Shown: positions 38,372-47,870, numbered from the stretch's first letter. The stretch is 54,799 bases of DNA from Gammaproteobacteria bacterium (GCA_028293745.1 JAQGOF010000028.1:1-54799); one strand, 5' to 3'. Notes: generated from the letters alone by a model not told the origin. Numbers and translations: made by a program.

Positions 38372-39736
38372 TCAGTTGCGGCCGGGGATCCACGTGGTAC
38401 CCGCAAGCGGTACACCGGCGATGGCCGCCGCCTCGATCGTCAGGGCCACCAGGTCCTCGCGCTCGAGGTGATGCACGTCCTGTTTGCCACACGCCCGGGC
38501 GATCATGGTCAGCTCCATGTTGAGAGTCTTGAGATAGTTGCGTACCCGGCGCGCGCCAACCGCAGGCTGCAGGCGCTGTTCGAGTATAGGGTCCTGTGTC
38601 GTCACGCCGACGGGACACTGACCGGTCTGGCAGTGATGGCAGAACCCCGCTGCGGTGCCGAGTTTGTGATAATCCGCGGCCGCGGAGACCTGCTCGCCGT
38701 CCTGGACATAGCTGTTCGAGTTGCAACCCAACGCCACGAGCACACCTTGTCCGATCGACACAGCGTCGGCGCCGAGAGCGAGAGCCTTGGCAACATCAGC
38801 GCCGGTGCGAATGCCTCCCGAGACGATGAGCTGCACTTCCTCCTTCTTGTTAAGGTCCTCCAGTGCATCGACGGCCTGGCGCACCGCCGCAAGACTCGGT
38901 ATGCCGACGTGCTCGATGAAGGCCCATTGGGTCGCCGCAGTTCCGCCTTGCATGCCATCGACAACAACCACATCGGCGCCGGCGTGGACTGCGAGCTTCA
39001 CGTCATGAAATACCCTCGTTGCGCCAACCTTCACGTAGATCGGCGTCTGCCAGTCGGTAATCTCACGAAGCTCCTTGATCTTGATGGCCAGATCATCGGG
39101 CCCCGTCCAGTCGGGGTGGCGGGAGGCCGAGCGCTGATCCACTCCTTCCGGGAGGGTACGCATGGCGGCAACCCGCGGACTCACCTTCTGACCGAGCAAC
39201 ATGCCGCCACCACCGGGCTTTGCGCCCTGCCCGATGACAACTTCGATGGCATCAGCCTTGCGGAGGTCGTCCGGATTGAACCCATATCGCGATGGCAGGC
39301 ACTGATAGACGAGCGTCTTCGAAGATCGGCGCTCCTCGGCTGTCATCCCGCCGTCGCCCGTCGTGGTGGATGTGCCCATCTCAGTGGCCGCGCGACCGAG
39401 CGCTTCCTTCACGTTCGCAGACAGCGCGCCGAAGCTCATTCCTGCGATGGTAATCGGAATGTCCAGCTTCACGGGCCGTTTCGCGAAGCGCGTTCCGAGG
39501 ACTGTCTCCGATGAGCACTTCTCCCGGTACCCCTCCAACGGATAGCGCGATAGCGACGCTCCGAGGAATACGAGGTCGTCAAAGTGCGGCACACGACGCT
39601 TGGCTCCCAAGCCGCGAATCTCATACAGGCCGGTCGCTGCCGCGCGCTGAATGTAATGAATGATGTGACGGTCGAAACTCGCGCTCTCCTCGAGTTGGAG
39701 ATGGGCGGGCGGCTCGTCAGTAAGTCTGGTTGGCAT
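38372..39736 (-). CDS. mgsC: N-methylglutamate synthase subunit C (glutamate-synthase-like FMN domain)
   Basis: 454 residues matching the FMN/Fe-S synthase domain of glutamate synthase large subunit (also called GlxD in other contexts). Motifs: AGMSFGALSANVKEALGRAA, TGDGGMTAEER, IGQGAKPGGGGMLLG, VVVDGMQGGTAATQ, VSGGIRTGADVAKALALGADAV, and the 3Fe-4S cysteines in FCHHCQTGQCPVGV. In the N-methylglutamate pathway it joins with MgsA and MgsB to make N-methylglutamate, with the methylamine supplied as gamma-glutamylmethylamide. The ATG at 39736 overlaps mgsB by 20 bases and lies just after it in phase with the family N-terminus; a longer frame upstream is antisense-like sequence. A 61-base gap separates it from tmd. 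Confidence 0.85.
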   Translation of the reverse strand: MPTRLTDEPPAHLQLEESASFDRHIIHYIQRAAATGLYEIRGLGAKRRVPHFDDLVFLGASLSRYPLEGYREKCSSETVLGTRFAKRPVKLDIPITIAGMSFGALSANVKEALGRAATEMGTSTTTGDGGMTAEERRSSKTLVYQCLPSRYGFNPDDLRKADAIEVVIGQGAKPGGGGMLLGQKVSPRVAAMRTLPEGVDQRSASRHPDWTGPDDLAIKIKELREITDWQTPIYVKVGATRVFHDVKLAVHAGADVVVVDGMQGGTAATQWAFIEHVGIPSLAAVRQAVDALEDLNKKEEVQLIVSGGIRTGADVAKALALGADAVSIGQGVLVALGCNSNSYVQDGEQVSAAADYHKLGTAAGFCHHCQTGQCPVGVTTQDPILEQRLQPAVGARRVRNYLKTLNMELTMIARACGKQDVHHLEREDLVALTIEAAAIAGVPLAGTTWIPGRN

Positions 39737-40424
39737 CGGCGTTCCAGTGGTACAGCGCTCGGGCAGAGGCAATACGTTTGAATTCGGCAGACGAGTGAGC
39801 GATGCCAGCCGCTGCCAGGAGCGCTCGGACCGCTCCGTGATCCTCATCCTTCATTGGCTCGAGACGTGCGTCGGCGCCGAGGGAGCGCACCTTGCCCCGC
39901 ACGTAGATGACCGCCTCATATAGCGAGTCGCCAAGGCCGTCACCGGCATCCCCGCAGACGACCATGCGGCCCGCCTGCGCCATGAATGCCGAAAAACTGC
40001 CAACGTCTCCGCCCACGACGATATCCGCGCCCTTGAGCGAAATGCCGCAACGAAGACCCGCATCCCCGCGAATCACCAGCAGGCCGCCGTGAGCCGACGC
40101 GCCTGCGCCGCCACTTGCGAAGCCGCCCACCTCCACATGCCCGGACATCATGTTTTCCGCGACGCCGGGGCCCGCGTTGCCGCGCACCTGGACTGTCGCT
40201 TCCTTGTTCATGCCCGCGGCGTAGTAGCCTGCATGTCCGCAGATCTCGACGTGAACCGGAGCATTTACACCGACGGCGAGACTGTGTGCGCCGTCCGGAT
40301 TCTCCACGACGACTTCCCGCACTTCGCTCAGGTCGCCGTGCAGGAACTGGTTGAGATCGCGCACACTCTGGCGCTTCAGGTCGAAGGCCACACGCCCGAC
40401 CGCCTCCTTCATTGCACTGACCAT
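39717..40424 (-). CDS. mgsB: N-methylglutamate synthase subunit B (GXGXG domain)
   Basis: 235 residues made of the right-handed GXGXG beta-helix found at the C-terminus of glutamate synthase. Repeats such as VHVEICGHAGYYAAGMN, VEVGGFASGGAGASAHGG, LVIRGDAGLRCGISLKG, IVVGGDVGSFSAFMAQ and MVVCGDAGDGLGDSLYE are clear. As a separate protein it is known as MgsB or GlxC and is structural, holding the glutaminase and FMN subunits together. The start overlaps mgsA by 16 bases and its end overlaps mgsC by 20, so the three are tightly coupled. Confidence 0.85.
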   Translation of the reverse strand: MVSAMKEAVGRVAFDLKRQSVRDLNQFLHGDLSEVREVVVENPDGAHSLAVGVNAPVHVEICGHAGYYAAGMNKEATVQVRGNAGPGVAENMMSGHVEVGGFASGGAGASAHGGLLVIRGDAGLRCGISLKGADIVVGGDVGSFSAFMAQAGRMVVCGDAGDGLGDSLYEAVIYVRGKVRSLGADARLEPMKDEDHGAVRALLAAAGIAHSSAEFKRIASARALYHWNADANQTY

Positions 40425-41305
40425 GCATACACCTCGGCGGGTTTCGGCTCGAATACTGCGGCATGTTTGATTCCGGGCAACCCCGCAAACGAGCGGAACT
40501 CCGAGGCGATGGCCACGTACTCGTCGGTCTCCGCCACGATCGCCGGCTTACAGGCAAACGGATCGCGCACCAGCGCCAGTTTGTCGCGGGTGCCCATCAG
40601 GAAAGTGAAGAACCCGTCGAAGTCGCGGAAGGCATGCTCGAGTGCGACTTCCAGACTGTCGCCACTCGTCAGGCGCCAGTGCAGATAGCGGCATGCCGCT
40701 TCCGTGTCACAATCACTCTCGAAGCGCTCGCCGAGTTTCTCCAGCTTGCGCCGCAGACTTCCCGGATTCGCGAGCGAACCGTTGTGCACCAGGCACCAGT
40801 CCTCGCCTGCGGTGTAAGGATGGGCGTTTTCGAGCGTCACCGCGGACTCCGTCGCCATGCGCGTGTGGCCAACGAGATGCGTCCCACTGAAGCGGCTGAA
40901 CCCGTAGCGGTCAGCAACCTCGGACGGCAACCCGATATCCTTGTAGAGATCGATGCTTCGTCCCACGCTGAGCACGCGTACGGCGGGATATTCCTGTGCC
41001 AGCCACTCGCGCACCATGGCGGGGTCGGCGCCGACCGTGATGATGCAGTGATTCTCATTGATCTCGAAGTCTGCATTTCCGATGAGCGCGGACAGCGCTT
41101 CTTGCATTTGCCGCCAATCGAAGCCGGGTTGCCCGCAATACACGCTCAGCTTGCGGTTCGGCAACGCCACCGGGTCCGTGAAGACCGCCATGCCGGACGA
41201 GTCGGGCCCTCGCTCGGTCATGCCGATCAACATCGGCACCATGAACTCTCCCAGCCGCGGCCGCAACGACTTCTCCTTCAGGAGCAGACCGACGATTCCG
41301 CACAT
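40409..41305 (-). CDS. mgsA: N-methylglutamate synthase subunit A (class II glutamine amidotransferase)
   Basis: 298 residues. The start at 41305 gives Met-Cys-Gly-Ile-Val-Gly, so Cys2 becomes the N-terminal nucleophile expected of class II (Ntn) amidotransferases. Further motifs are MTERGPDSSGMAVF, GTHLVGHTRMATESAVT and WCLVHNGSLANPGSLRRKL. In the N-methylglutamate pathway this subunit (GlxB-like) releases methylamine from gamma-glutamylmethylamide and passes it to MgsC. The ATG lies two bases after the gmaS stop, so the synthetase and this subunit are translated together. A longer frame starting at 41371 is antisense to gmaS coding and is rejected. Confidence 0.87.
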   Translation of the reverse strand: MCGIVGLLLKEKSLRPRLGEFMVPMLIGMTERGPDSSGMAVFTDPVALPNRKLSVYCGQPGFDWRQMQEALSALIGNADFEINENHCIITVGADPAMVREWLAQEYPAVRVLSVGRSIDLYKDIGLPSEVADRYGFSRFSGTHLVGHTRMATESAVTLENAHPYTAGEDWCLVHNGSLANPGSLRRKLEKLGERFESDCDTEAACRYLHWRLTSGDSLEVALEHAFRDFDGFFTFLMGTRDKLALVRDPFACKPAIVAETDEYVAIASEFRSFAGLPGIKHAAVFEPKPAEVYAWSVQ

Positions 41306-41307
41306 GT

Positions 41308-42642
41308 TTAAAACATCTCCAGGTACCGTTCGGTCTCCCACTCGCCCACATGGCGGGAGTACTCGATCCACTCCATGCGCTTCAAGCGTATGAATTCCTC
41401 TGCAAGCTTCGCACCGATTCCGTTCTTGACCACTTCATCCCCCGCCAGTGCATCGAGGGCCTCGGACAGCGATTGGGGCAGCAGTCCAATTCCCCGCTCG
41501 CGGATCTCATCGGGTGTCAGGTCGTACAGATTGATGTTGAGTGGCTCGCCGGGCTCGAGACGCCGATCGATGCCGTCAAGTCCCGCCGCGGCCAGTGCCG
41601 CTGTTGCCAGATACGGATTGGCCGCGCCGTCCGGCAACCGCAGCTCGATCCGACCGAACGGAATACGAACGCACGCGGTACGGTTGTTGTCGCCGTACGC
41701 AATGTATGCGGGAGCCCAGGTGGCCCCTGACAACGAGCGACCCACGACCAGTCGCTTGTAGGAATTCACGCTCGGAGCACAAATAGCCGCGAGCGCACGG
41801 GCGTGGTGCAGCAATCCCCCGAGGAACCAGTAACCAACCTGGCTCAAACCGAGTCCGCGTGTGTCGCTCTTGTCATAGAAAGCGTTCTTTGCGGTCGCAG
41901 TCCCGATCGAGATGTGGAAATGCGAGCCGGTTCCGGTCCGGTTCGAGAACGGTTTGGGCATGAAGGTGGCGATGGCGCCATGAGCGCGCGCAATCTCGCT
42001 CGCCGCCATCTTGAACAGGATCATGTTGTCGGCCGACTTCAGAGCATCCGCGAACGTGAAGTTGATCTCGAACTGGCCGTTCGCGTCTTCATGATCGATC
42101 TGGTACACGTCGACCCCGATCGCCCGCAGGTGCCGCGAGAGATCGTCGAGAATCGGACTGACCCGCGCCAGGCCCTTGTAGTCGTAGCACGGTTTGTCGG
42201 AGCCGTCGGTTGAGTCGAAGGGCTCGAGTTTCCCCTGCGCGTTGCGCTTCAGGAGCATGAACTCCGGCTCGATACCCGTATACAGCGTGTAGCCACGCTC
42301 GGTGAATCGCTCCAGCTGGCGCTTCAGCGCGACGCGCGAGCAGTACGGATACGGTTCACCATGGACGTGTCCATCGCACGCGATGCGGGCAAATCCGGGC
42401 ATCCACGGAATTTCGCTGATCGTGGCGGGATCGCCCACACCCATGAAGTCGGGTCCGTGGGGTCCCATCCCGAGACCCCAGACGGCGAATCCCGCAAAAC
42501 CTGCGCCATCCCCGATCACCATGTCGTAGTGTTCCACGGGCACCGCCTTTGCCTTGGCAGCGCCATGGATGTCGACGAACTGCGCAAGCACGTAGCGTGT
42601 GCGGTGCTCCGCGAAGAAGCTTTTGGCCTGATCCGGTGTCAC
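41308..42642 (-). CDS. gmaS: Gamma-glutamylmethylamide synthetase (glutamine-synthetase-like)
   Basis: 444 residues, the usual size for GmaS/GlnT. It has the glutamine synthetase catalytic fold: [40 protein letters not shown] and GTGSHFHIS, and [28 protein letters not shown] near the C-terminus. It joins glutamate and methylamine with ATP to make gamma-glutamylmethylamide. Many GlnT-type proteins are only glutamine synthetase homologues; what makes gmaS the preferred call is its place between mgdD and mgsA, with a GTG start overlapping the mgdD stop. This is the entry step for methylamine formed by Dmm. Confidence 0.86.
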   Translation of the reverse strand: MTPDQAKSFFAEHRTRYVLAQFVDIHGAAKAKAVPVEHYDMVIGDGAGFAGFAVWGLGMGPHGPDFMGVGDPATISEIPWMPGFARIACDGHVHGEPYPYCSRVALKRQLERFTERGYTLYTGIEPEFMLLKRNAQGKLEPFDSTDGSDKPCYDYKGLARVSPILDDLSRHLRAIGVDVYQIDHEDANGQFEINFTFADALKSADNMILFKMAASEIARAHGAIATFMPKPFSNRTGTGSHFHISIGTATAKNAFYDKSDTRGLGLSQVGYWFLGGLLHHARALAAICAPSVNSYKRLVVGRSLSGATWAPAYIAYGDNNRTACVRIPFGRIELRLPDGAANPYLATAALAAAGLDGIDRRLEPGEPLNINLYDLTPDEIRERGIGLLPQSLSEALDALAGDEVVKNGIGAKLAEEFIRLKRMEWIEYSRHVGEWETERYLEMF

Positions 42643-43241
42643 GTGTTACTCCAAGGCCCGAGGTCGCCGCCCACCTCGAGCAGGGTTTTCCAGAAATAGT
42701 AAGCGAAGCTCGGGTCCACCCAGAGCGTCATGACGGAGCCTCCGGCTGCGCGGCGCACAAATGCGACGACGCCGACCCCGATCATGGACGTGAGTATGAC
42801 CGGACCGCCATCGCGGTCGCACCGGTCGAGCAGCGGCGCGAAATCGAAACTGCAGGTCTGCCGCAACAGTGCGTTGGTGGCCGCGCCTTCAATCCCCATC
42901 ACGAGATCCTGACGTGCCACGGGGTAAACATTGAGTGGGCGTGCTGGGGACGTGAGCTGCCGGACCGTTGATTCGACCCGCGCAACTCCCCCGTCCGCCG
43001 CCTCGATGAGAAACTCCGCCGTCGCAAGCCGCGCAACCAGTACTCCATCTGCATCGACTACCGCGCTGTTGGGTTCGCGCGGAACACGATAACCCCCGGT
43101 AGCGAGCCAGACCTCCGCATCCGGCCCCTTGCAGCCGAATCTGGGACGCAAGGACAGATCCTCGAATTTCAACAGGGCGCCGTCATCCAGCGGTGCGACG
43201 GGCAGCGCGCGAGACCACGGCTCGAGCGGCGAGAGCCTCAT
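42639..43241 (-). CDS. mgdD: N-methylglutamate dehydrogenase subunit D (SoxG-like gamma)
   Basis: 200 residues of the sarcosine-oxidase gamma-subunit family, related to the GcvT fold. The segment [16 protein letters not shown] ([23 protein letters not shown]), [17 protein letters not shown] and the C-terminal [17 protein letters not shown] are typical. The gene is coupled to mgdC through an ATGA overlap. In the N-methylglutamate enzyme it forms part of the heterotetramer with the SoxB, SoxD and SoxA-like subunits. It would equally be called soxG if this were a sarcosine oxidase; the gmaS and mgsABC neighbours favour N-methylglutamate. Confidence 0.82.
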   Translation of the reverse strand: MRLSPLEPWSRALPVAPLDDGALLKFEDLSLRPRFGCKGPDAEVWLATGGYRVPREPNSAVVDADGVLVARLATAEFLIEAADGGVARVESTVRQLTSPARPLNVYPVARQDLVMGIEGAATNALLRQTCSFDFAPLLDRCDRDGGPVILTSMIGVGVVAFVRRAAGGSVMTLWVDPSFAYYFWKTLLEVGGDLGPWSNT

Positions 43242-46168
43242 AGCGGATCTCCGACCCGCTGGCGTTCGCCACTCGGGTCGTAGAACGGCGCCTGCACAAC
43301 TTCTACGTCAATTTCCTCGCCTCGATCGATACGGACACGCAGGTGCTTGCGCAAGGCTACCTGGGGAGTTACGAGTCCTAAGCCGATACAGCGGGCCAGT
43401 GTTGGTGACCAACCCACACTCGTCACCCGGCCGGCAATTTGCCCGCCGTCGAGCACGAGGTGACATTCTTTGGGGCGGCGCCGCGCTTGAACGGAGGCCT
43501 CGTCAGACGACGGCAGGGTAAAGCCCACGAGCGTCTGGCGTCGCGGCTGCTTCGCGAGGACACGCAGGCTGCGCTGGCCGATGAAGAAGGGCTTATCCAT
43601 CTTGATCGCCCACGGCATTCCGATTTCCAGGGCGTTGGTGATGCCATCCGTATCCTGACCGACAATGACGTGGCCCTTCTCGAGTCTCAGCATGCGCTGC
43701 GCCTCGACCCCGAACGGCTGGATCTGAAAGCGCGAGCCAGAGGCGAGAAGAGCGCGCCAGACATCGGCCGCGTGCTGGAATGGAACGTGAATCTCGTATC
43801 CGAGCTCGCCGACGAAGCCGACGCGCATGATCCTGCATGGCGCGCCCGCTACCTGCGCCTCGCGAACGCCGAGATACGGAAAAGCCACGTCGGCTAGATC
43901 GAGTTCCGTGTGCTCGCGCAGCACAGCCCGTGAGGCCGGGCCGGCAAGATTGAGCGCGGCATAGTGACCCGTGAGATTCACGAGGCCGACGGGCAGATCC
44001 CACGAGGTCGCCAATCTTCCGAACTCGCGAAACAACGTGGCCGAGTTTCCTGTGGTGGTCGTGAAATAGAACGCCTGCTCGCCGAGCCGGCCAATCACAC
44101 CGTCATCGACGACTACGCCCGCTTCGTCTAGCAACAGGCCGTAGCGGGTCATCCCGACTTTGAGATTGGCGAACCGCGCTGTGTAGAGGCGTTCGAGAAA
44201 TTGCGCGGCATGTGGGCCGTGTACTTCGATCTTACCGAGGGTTCCGACATCGATCATTCCAACTCGGGCACGCACTGCACGTACCTCGTCCGCAATCGCC
44301 TGCTCACGTGATTTGCCGGCAATCGCATAGTACTCGGGGCGCCGCCAGTTGCCCGCGGGCATCCAGACGGCTCCGCGCGCCTCGTGGTCCGAGTCCAGCG
44401 CGGTCCTCCGCTCCGGCGTGAAACCGCGGCCGGCAAGATGCGCCAAGGGTACCGGATGGAACATCGGCCGTGCCGTAGTCGGCCCCAGGCGCTCGATCGG
44501 TTCCCCCCGCACGTTCGCGAGAATCCGCAGCGCATTCATGTTGGAATGCTTCCCCTGGCTCGGTCCCATGCCTACGGTGGAGAAGCGCTTGAGCAGCTCG
44601 CTGCTGTCGAAACCTTCCTGACAGGCATTTCGCAGGTCCTTCACCTGGAGGTCTTCATCGAAGTCGACGAATTCCTTGCCGCGGGGATGGGGAAAAACAG
44701 GGTACGGATGCGTCGGACACTCGCGAGCCGCGATCGCTGCCCGACGCTCGACCGCGATCCCGAAGCCGATCTGGCCCGCCGCACACGCTCCAGCATTGCG
44801 GCCGTCTTCGAGGCGGTCCGCGAAGGAATAGACACCATTTACCTTGCCACAAGCGTAAATGCCAGGTGGCAACGTCTGCGGCACGAACTGCTCGGTGGAC
44901 CGCTCGTAAGACATACGCGCGTCGGCCTGGTGAAGCAGCGCGTTGGCCGGCGCGAATCCGACACTCATCCATACGCTGTCGAGATCTAGTGTGTGCTTCC
45001 CGGGTGCGACACCGGCAGTCGATTCAAACACCAAGCTGGCTACACCGCCGTCTGCGCCCGCAACAGCCTCGATCGGTTTGACGCCATAGTGAATCGGGAC
45101 GCCCCTTCGGACCAACTCCTGTGCCGCGGCGGTTGAGTCAACGCCCGCCTCAAGGCGCAAATCGAGTACGGCGGCCAACTCCACTCCATGGGCAAGAGCA
45201 TCCAACGCTGCTGCATACCCTTCGGAATTCGAGGTCAGAACGGCTACGCGCCGCGCGGTAACGACCGCGTAGTGGTAGAGCATCCGTTGCGCGGCGCTCG
45301 CGAGCATGACACCGGGCAAGTCGTTGCCGCGAAATACCGCCGGCTGCTCATAGGCGCCCTGTGCGACGATGACGCCTCGCGCGCGCACTTTCACGAGGCA
45401 TTCGGGTGATACGAGGGCAACCCAGTGATCCGCGTAGTAGCAAGCGGCATAAGTGCTTGTGAGTAGTCGAATTCGGGGATTGCCTTGGGCGGTCGCAATC
45501 AGCGCCTCGGTCTGCTGGGCAAATTGCGTAGCACCACCGCGCGCATACAGACCACTTCCCCCTGCCGATGAATTCTCATCGACGAGGAGCACCGAGGCAC
45601 CCTGCTCAGCCGCTGCCAATGCCGCGGCCAGTCCGGAAGGCCCCGCACCAATAACGAGAACATCGCAAAACTCGTAGCGCTTCGGTGTGCTTCGATGTGG
45701 CGCCCGCAGATCCACCTCACCGAGACCGGTGAGATTGCGGAACATACGCTCCCAGCGCGGAAACCACCGCTTGCTGTGAAACGCCTTGTAGTAGAAACCG
45801 ACCGGCAGGAACGGCGCCAGCCGGTTGAAAATGGCGAGACGATCGCGGGCAAGGCCGCCGCGAGTGTTGACAGCATTGATATCCCAGTCCGCTGCGACCT
45901 GCACGACATCAGCGCGCACGTTGGGGACGCTTCCATCCTCCCGGCGCACCTGCATCAGGGCGTTGACATCGTGACCGGCAGCGCTCAGCAATCCTCGCGG
46001 CCGGTGGTATTTGAAGGATCGACCGAGCACCCGCGCGCCGCTCGCCACGAGTGCCGAGCTGATGGTATCGCCGCGATAACCCTGCAGGCGCCTGCCCTCG
46101 AATGTGAACTCCACCGTGTTGCCACGGTCGATGCGCTCTCCCTGCACATGTGGCAGGCGGCGGCTCAA
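43238..46168 (-). CDS. mgdC: N-methylglutamate dehydrogenase subunit C (SoxA-like alpha)
   Basis: 976 residues, normal for heterotetrameric sarcosine-oxidase-type alpha subunits. The N-terminal ferredoxin-like domain reads FTFEGRRLQGYRGDTISSALVA. The dinucleotide-binding site GAGPSGLAAALAAAEQGASV is near residue 172, with a second NAD-type segment further on. The C-terminal ~390 residues form a T-protein-like folate domain (VGMIDVGTLGKIEVHGPHA, GELGYEIHVP, GITNALEIGMPWAIKMDK). N-methylglutamate is oxidised to glutamate, the methyl carbon going to formaldehyde or methylene-THF through this domain. The TTG start overlaps the mgdB stop by four bases (TTGA); no better start is seen, and the resulting N-terminus fits the family. 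Confidence 0.85.
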   Translation of the reverse strand: MSRRLPHVQGERIDRGNTVEFTFEGRRLQGYRGDTISSALVASGARVLGRSFKYHRPRGLLSAAGHDVNALMQVRREDGSVPNVRADVVQVAADWDINAVNTRGGLARDRLAIFNRLAPFLPVGFYYKAFHSKRWFPRWERMFRNLTGLGEVDLRAPHRSTPKRYEFCDVLVIGAGPSGLAAALAAAEQGASVLLVDENSSAGGSGLYARGGATQFAQQTEALIATAQGNPRIRLLTSTYAACYYADHWVALVSPECLVKVRARGVIVAQGAYEQPAVFRGNDLPGVMLASAAQRMLYHYAVVTARRVAVLTSNSEGYAAALDALAHGVELAAVLDLRLEAGVDSTAAAQELVRRGVPIHYGVKPIEAVAGADGGVASLVFESTAGVAPGKHTLDLDSVWMSVGFAPANALLHQADARMSYERSTEQFVPQTLPPGIYACGKVNGVYSFADRLEDGRNAGACAAGQIGFGIAVERRAAIAARECPTHPYPVFPHPRGKEFVDFDEDLQVKDLRNACQEGFDSSELLKRFSTVGMGPSQGKHSNMNALRILANVRGEPIERLGPTTARPMFHPVPLAHLAGRGFTPERRTALDSDHEARGAVWMPAGNWRRPEYYAIAGKSREQAIADEVRAVRARVGMIDVGTLGKIEVHGPHAAQFLERLYTARFANLKVGMTRYGLLLDEAGVVVDDGVIGRLGEQAFYFTTTTGNSATLFREFGRLATSWDLPVGLVNLTGHYAALNLAGPASRAVLREHTELDLADVAFPYLGVREAQVAGAPCRIMRVGFVGELGYEIHVPFQHAADVWRALLASGSRFQIQPFGVEAQRMLRLEKGHVIVGQDTDGITNALEIGMPWAIKMDKPFFIGQRSLRVLAKQPRRQTLVGFTLPSSDEASVQARRRPKECHLVLDGGQIAGRVTSVGWSPTLARCIGLGLVTPQVALRKHLRVRIDRGEEIDVEVVQAPFYDPSGERQRVGDPL

Positions 46169-46443
46169 GACACCGCCTGCCCTTGCCCGCGCCAGATTGC
46201 ATAGAGCGAAGTCCTTAGTATCGTATCGGTCGCAGTGTCCCGCTCAGCGATGAACCAAACACCGCTCGGCGTGTGACACCACCACTCCGCTTTCACCGCG
46301 GGCAGGGAGTTGTGGTTGAAAACGTAGTCGGCCCAGGCGGCGTCGTCGGCCTTTTCGGGATCGGGCATGGAGCGGACTTCGCCCCCGTACGCGAACTCGC
46401 TGATGACCCGCGGACCGTTGATGGGACAAGTCATGAGCTTCAT
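46165..46443 (-). CDS. mgdB: N-methylglutamate dehydrogenase subunit B (SoxD-like delta)
   Basis: 92 residues, the normal size for the delta subunit of sarcosine-oxidase-type enzymes. It starts KLMTCPINGPRVISEFAYGGE and has WADYVFNHNSLP and WWCHTPSGVWF further on, all in family order. Typical SoxD proteins bind zinc with a CPxCG motif and later histidines. Here CPING has only the first Cys, and the expected WWxH region reads WWCH, so the usual zinc site looks altered. The gene lies 16 bases after mgdA and its stop overlaps mgdC. Confidence 0.82.
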   Translation of the reverse strand: MKLMTCPINGPRVISEFAYGGEVRSMPDPEKADDAAWADYVFNHNSLPAVKAEWWCHTPSGVWFIAERDTATDTILRTSLYAIWRGQGQAVS

Positions 46444-46459
46444 GTCGTGGCCTGATTCC

Positions 46460-47713
46460 TCAATGCCCCACCGAGGCTGCGCCCTTTTCGCCCGTCAGGG
46501 CGTAGCGCGCGAACCGATCGAAGGAGAATCCACGGATGAGCGGATGCGCTTCATTGCTGGCAACCGTGTGGCTCATCGTCTTGCCGCACACGGGGGTCGC
46601 CTTGAAGCCCCAGGTGCCCCAGCCGGAATCGACATAGAACCCGCCCACGGGTGTGAGGCCCATGATCGGGGCAAAATCAGGAGTCATGTCGGCCATTCCA
46701 GCCCATTGACGGTTGACCTTGACGTCCGACAGAAACGGAAACAGCTCCAGCATATGCCCTGCAAGCGATTCCGCGAAATCGAGGGTCGAGCGCGACGAGT
46801 GAAGCTCGTACGGGTCCAGTGATGCACCCATGACCAACTCGCCACGCGCGCTTTGGCTGACGTACACATGCAGCGACGCTGAGACGACGATGGGATCGAG
46901 CCAGGGCTTGATCGGCTCCGATACCATCGCCTGCAATGGGTGAACGTAGATGGGCGAGCGCAGCCCGACCATGGCAAGCAGCCGAGGCGTGTGCCCGGCA
47001 ACCGCGCATAACACTTTGCGCGTAGCGATCCGGCCGCGGTTGGTGATGACGGCCGCCACGCACGGACCGGAACCTCGATCCTCGAGCTCGATGGCAACGA
47101 CTTCCGTGTGCTGATGAATCTCCGCGCCGCGCCGGTCCGCGCCGCGTCCGTAGCCCCAGGCCACCGCGTCATGCCGGGCAATTGCTCCGGGTGCGTGGTA
47201 GAGGGCGCCGAGCACAGGTGCGTGACCCCCGCACGTGATATCCATCATCGGCATCGCCTCACGCACCGCCTGGCTGTCCACGGCCTCGCTTGCGATTCCG
47301 TAGTGCTTGTTGACTTCGGCGCGCCAGCGCATCGTGCGCATGGCCGCATCCGTGTGGGCCAGCGTGAAGTGGCCCCGGGTGGAGTAGAACAGGTTGAGGT
47401 CGAAATCCTGGGAGAGATCCCGCCACAGCCGCAGGCTCTCGTCGTAGAACTGCACTCCCTCGGGTGTCAGGTAGTTGGAGCGGATGATCGTCGTGTTGCG
47501 GCCCGTATTGCCGCTGCCCAGGTAGCTCTTCTCCAGGACCGCAATGTCGCGGATCCCGTGGTCGCGGGCGAGATAGTAGGCGGCCGCCAGCCCGTGGCCG
47601 CCGCCGCCGATGATCACGATGTCGTAACTCGACTTCAGACGGTCGTGGCGCGCAAACATCCGCGGCTCTGGATGCTGACGCGAAAGCGCAAATTTGAGGA
47701 GGCGTGCGGGCAT
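46460..47713 (-). CDS. mgdA: N-methylglutamate dehydrogenase subunit A (SoxB-like beta)
   Basis: 417 residues. The N-terminal FAD site is YDIVIIGGGGHGLAAAYYLARDHG, followed by LGSGNTGRNTTIIRSNYL, a clear SoxB/MgdA signature. The C-terminal YVDSGWGTWGFKATPVCGKTMSH completes the DAO-type oxidoreductase. It carries the substrate-oxidising flavins of the heterotetramer. The ATG at 47713 is chosen because it gives the short basic N-terminal extension (LLKFALSRQHPEP) seen in the family; a TTG 60 bases upstream would overlap the predicted operator. First gene of the 17-gene operon; order B, D, A, G matches both soxBDAG and mgdABCD. Confidence 0.85.
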   Translation of the reverse strand: MPARLLKFALSRQHPEPRMFARHDRLKSSYDIVIIGGGGHGLAAAYYLARDHGIRDIAVLEKSYLGSGNTGRNTTIIRSNYLTPEGVQFYDESLRLWRDLSQDFDLNLFYSTRGHFTLAHTDAAMRTMRWRAEVNKHYGIASEAVDSQAVREAMPMMDITCGGHAPVLGALYHAPGAIARHDAVAWGYGRGADRRGAEIHQHTEVVAIELEDRGSGPCVAAVITNRGRIATRKVLCAVAGHTPRLLAMVGLRSPIYVHPLQAMVSEPIKPWLDPIVVSASLHVYVSQSARGELVMGASLDPYELHSSRSTLDFAESLAGHMLELFPFLSDVKVNRQWAGMADMTPDFAPIMGLTPVGGFYVDSGWGTWGFKATPVCGKTMSHTVASNEAHPLIRGFSFDRFARYALTGEKGAASVGH

Positions 47714-47767
47714 CGGCGATGGGTTGGACGCGAGCTGCTGCCGTATTGGACCACTTGTTTTACTGTC

Positions 47768-47784
47768 ACGCAAGAAGATTGCGT
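47768..47784. promoter_or_regulatory. Inverted repeat, candidate XRE-regulator operator at the operon start
   Basis: ACGCAA and TTGCGT form a perfect six-base inverted repeat with the five-base spacer GAAGA. It lies right after the predicted promoter of the methylated-amine operon, covering about +1 to +17, where a bound repressor would block initiation. The divergent XRE-cupin gene starts 87 bases away, making its product the natural candidate ligand. Confidence 0.5.
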
Positions 47785-47791
47785 CTGGGGA

Positions 47792-47821
47792 ATTTTAATC
47801 GCGGCCTGGCAACCCAGTGAA
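47792..47821 (-). promoter_or_regulatory. Candidate sigma70 promoter of the methylated-amine operon
   Basis: On the minus strand TTCACT (47816-47821) and TAAAAT (47792-47797) are separated by 18 bases. The -10 matches TATAAT at five of six positions and the -35 matches TTGACA at four. The predicted start would be near 47785, just before the inverted repeat, and about 70 bases before the mgdA start codon. Confidence 0.4.
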
Positions 47822-47870
47822 AGGCACTCCCGCGTAAACTGCGCGACCGAGCCTTGAGGAGAAGAAGCCA

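Noticed and set aside
38372..42642. Ordinary glutamine synthetase and glutamate synthase for ammonia assimilation
   Set aside because: The glutamate synthase is split into three small subunits in the MgsABC/GlxBCD manner and lies in an amine-oxidation operon.
42639..47713. Annotating the four Sox-like genes as sarcosine oxidase soxBDAG
   Set aside because: Possible by sequence, but gmaS and mgsABC follow directly with overlaps, the delta subunit is atypical, and no glyA or other glycine-betaine genes are present.
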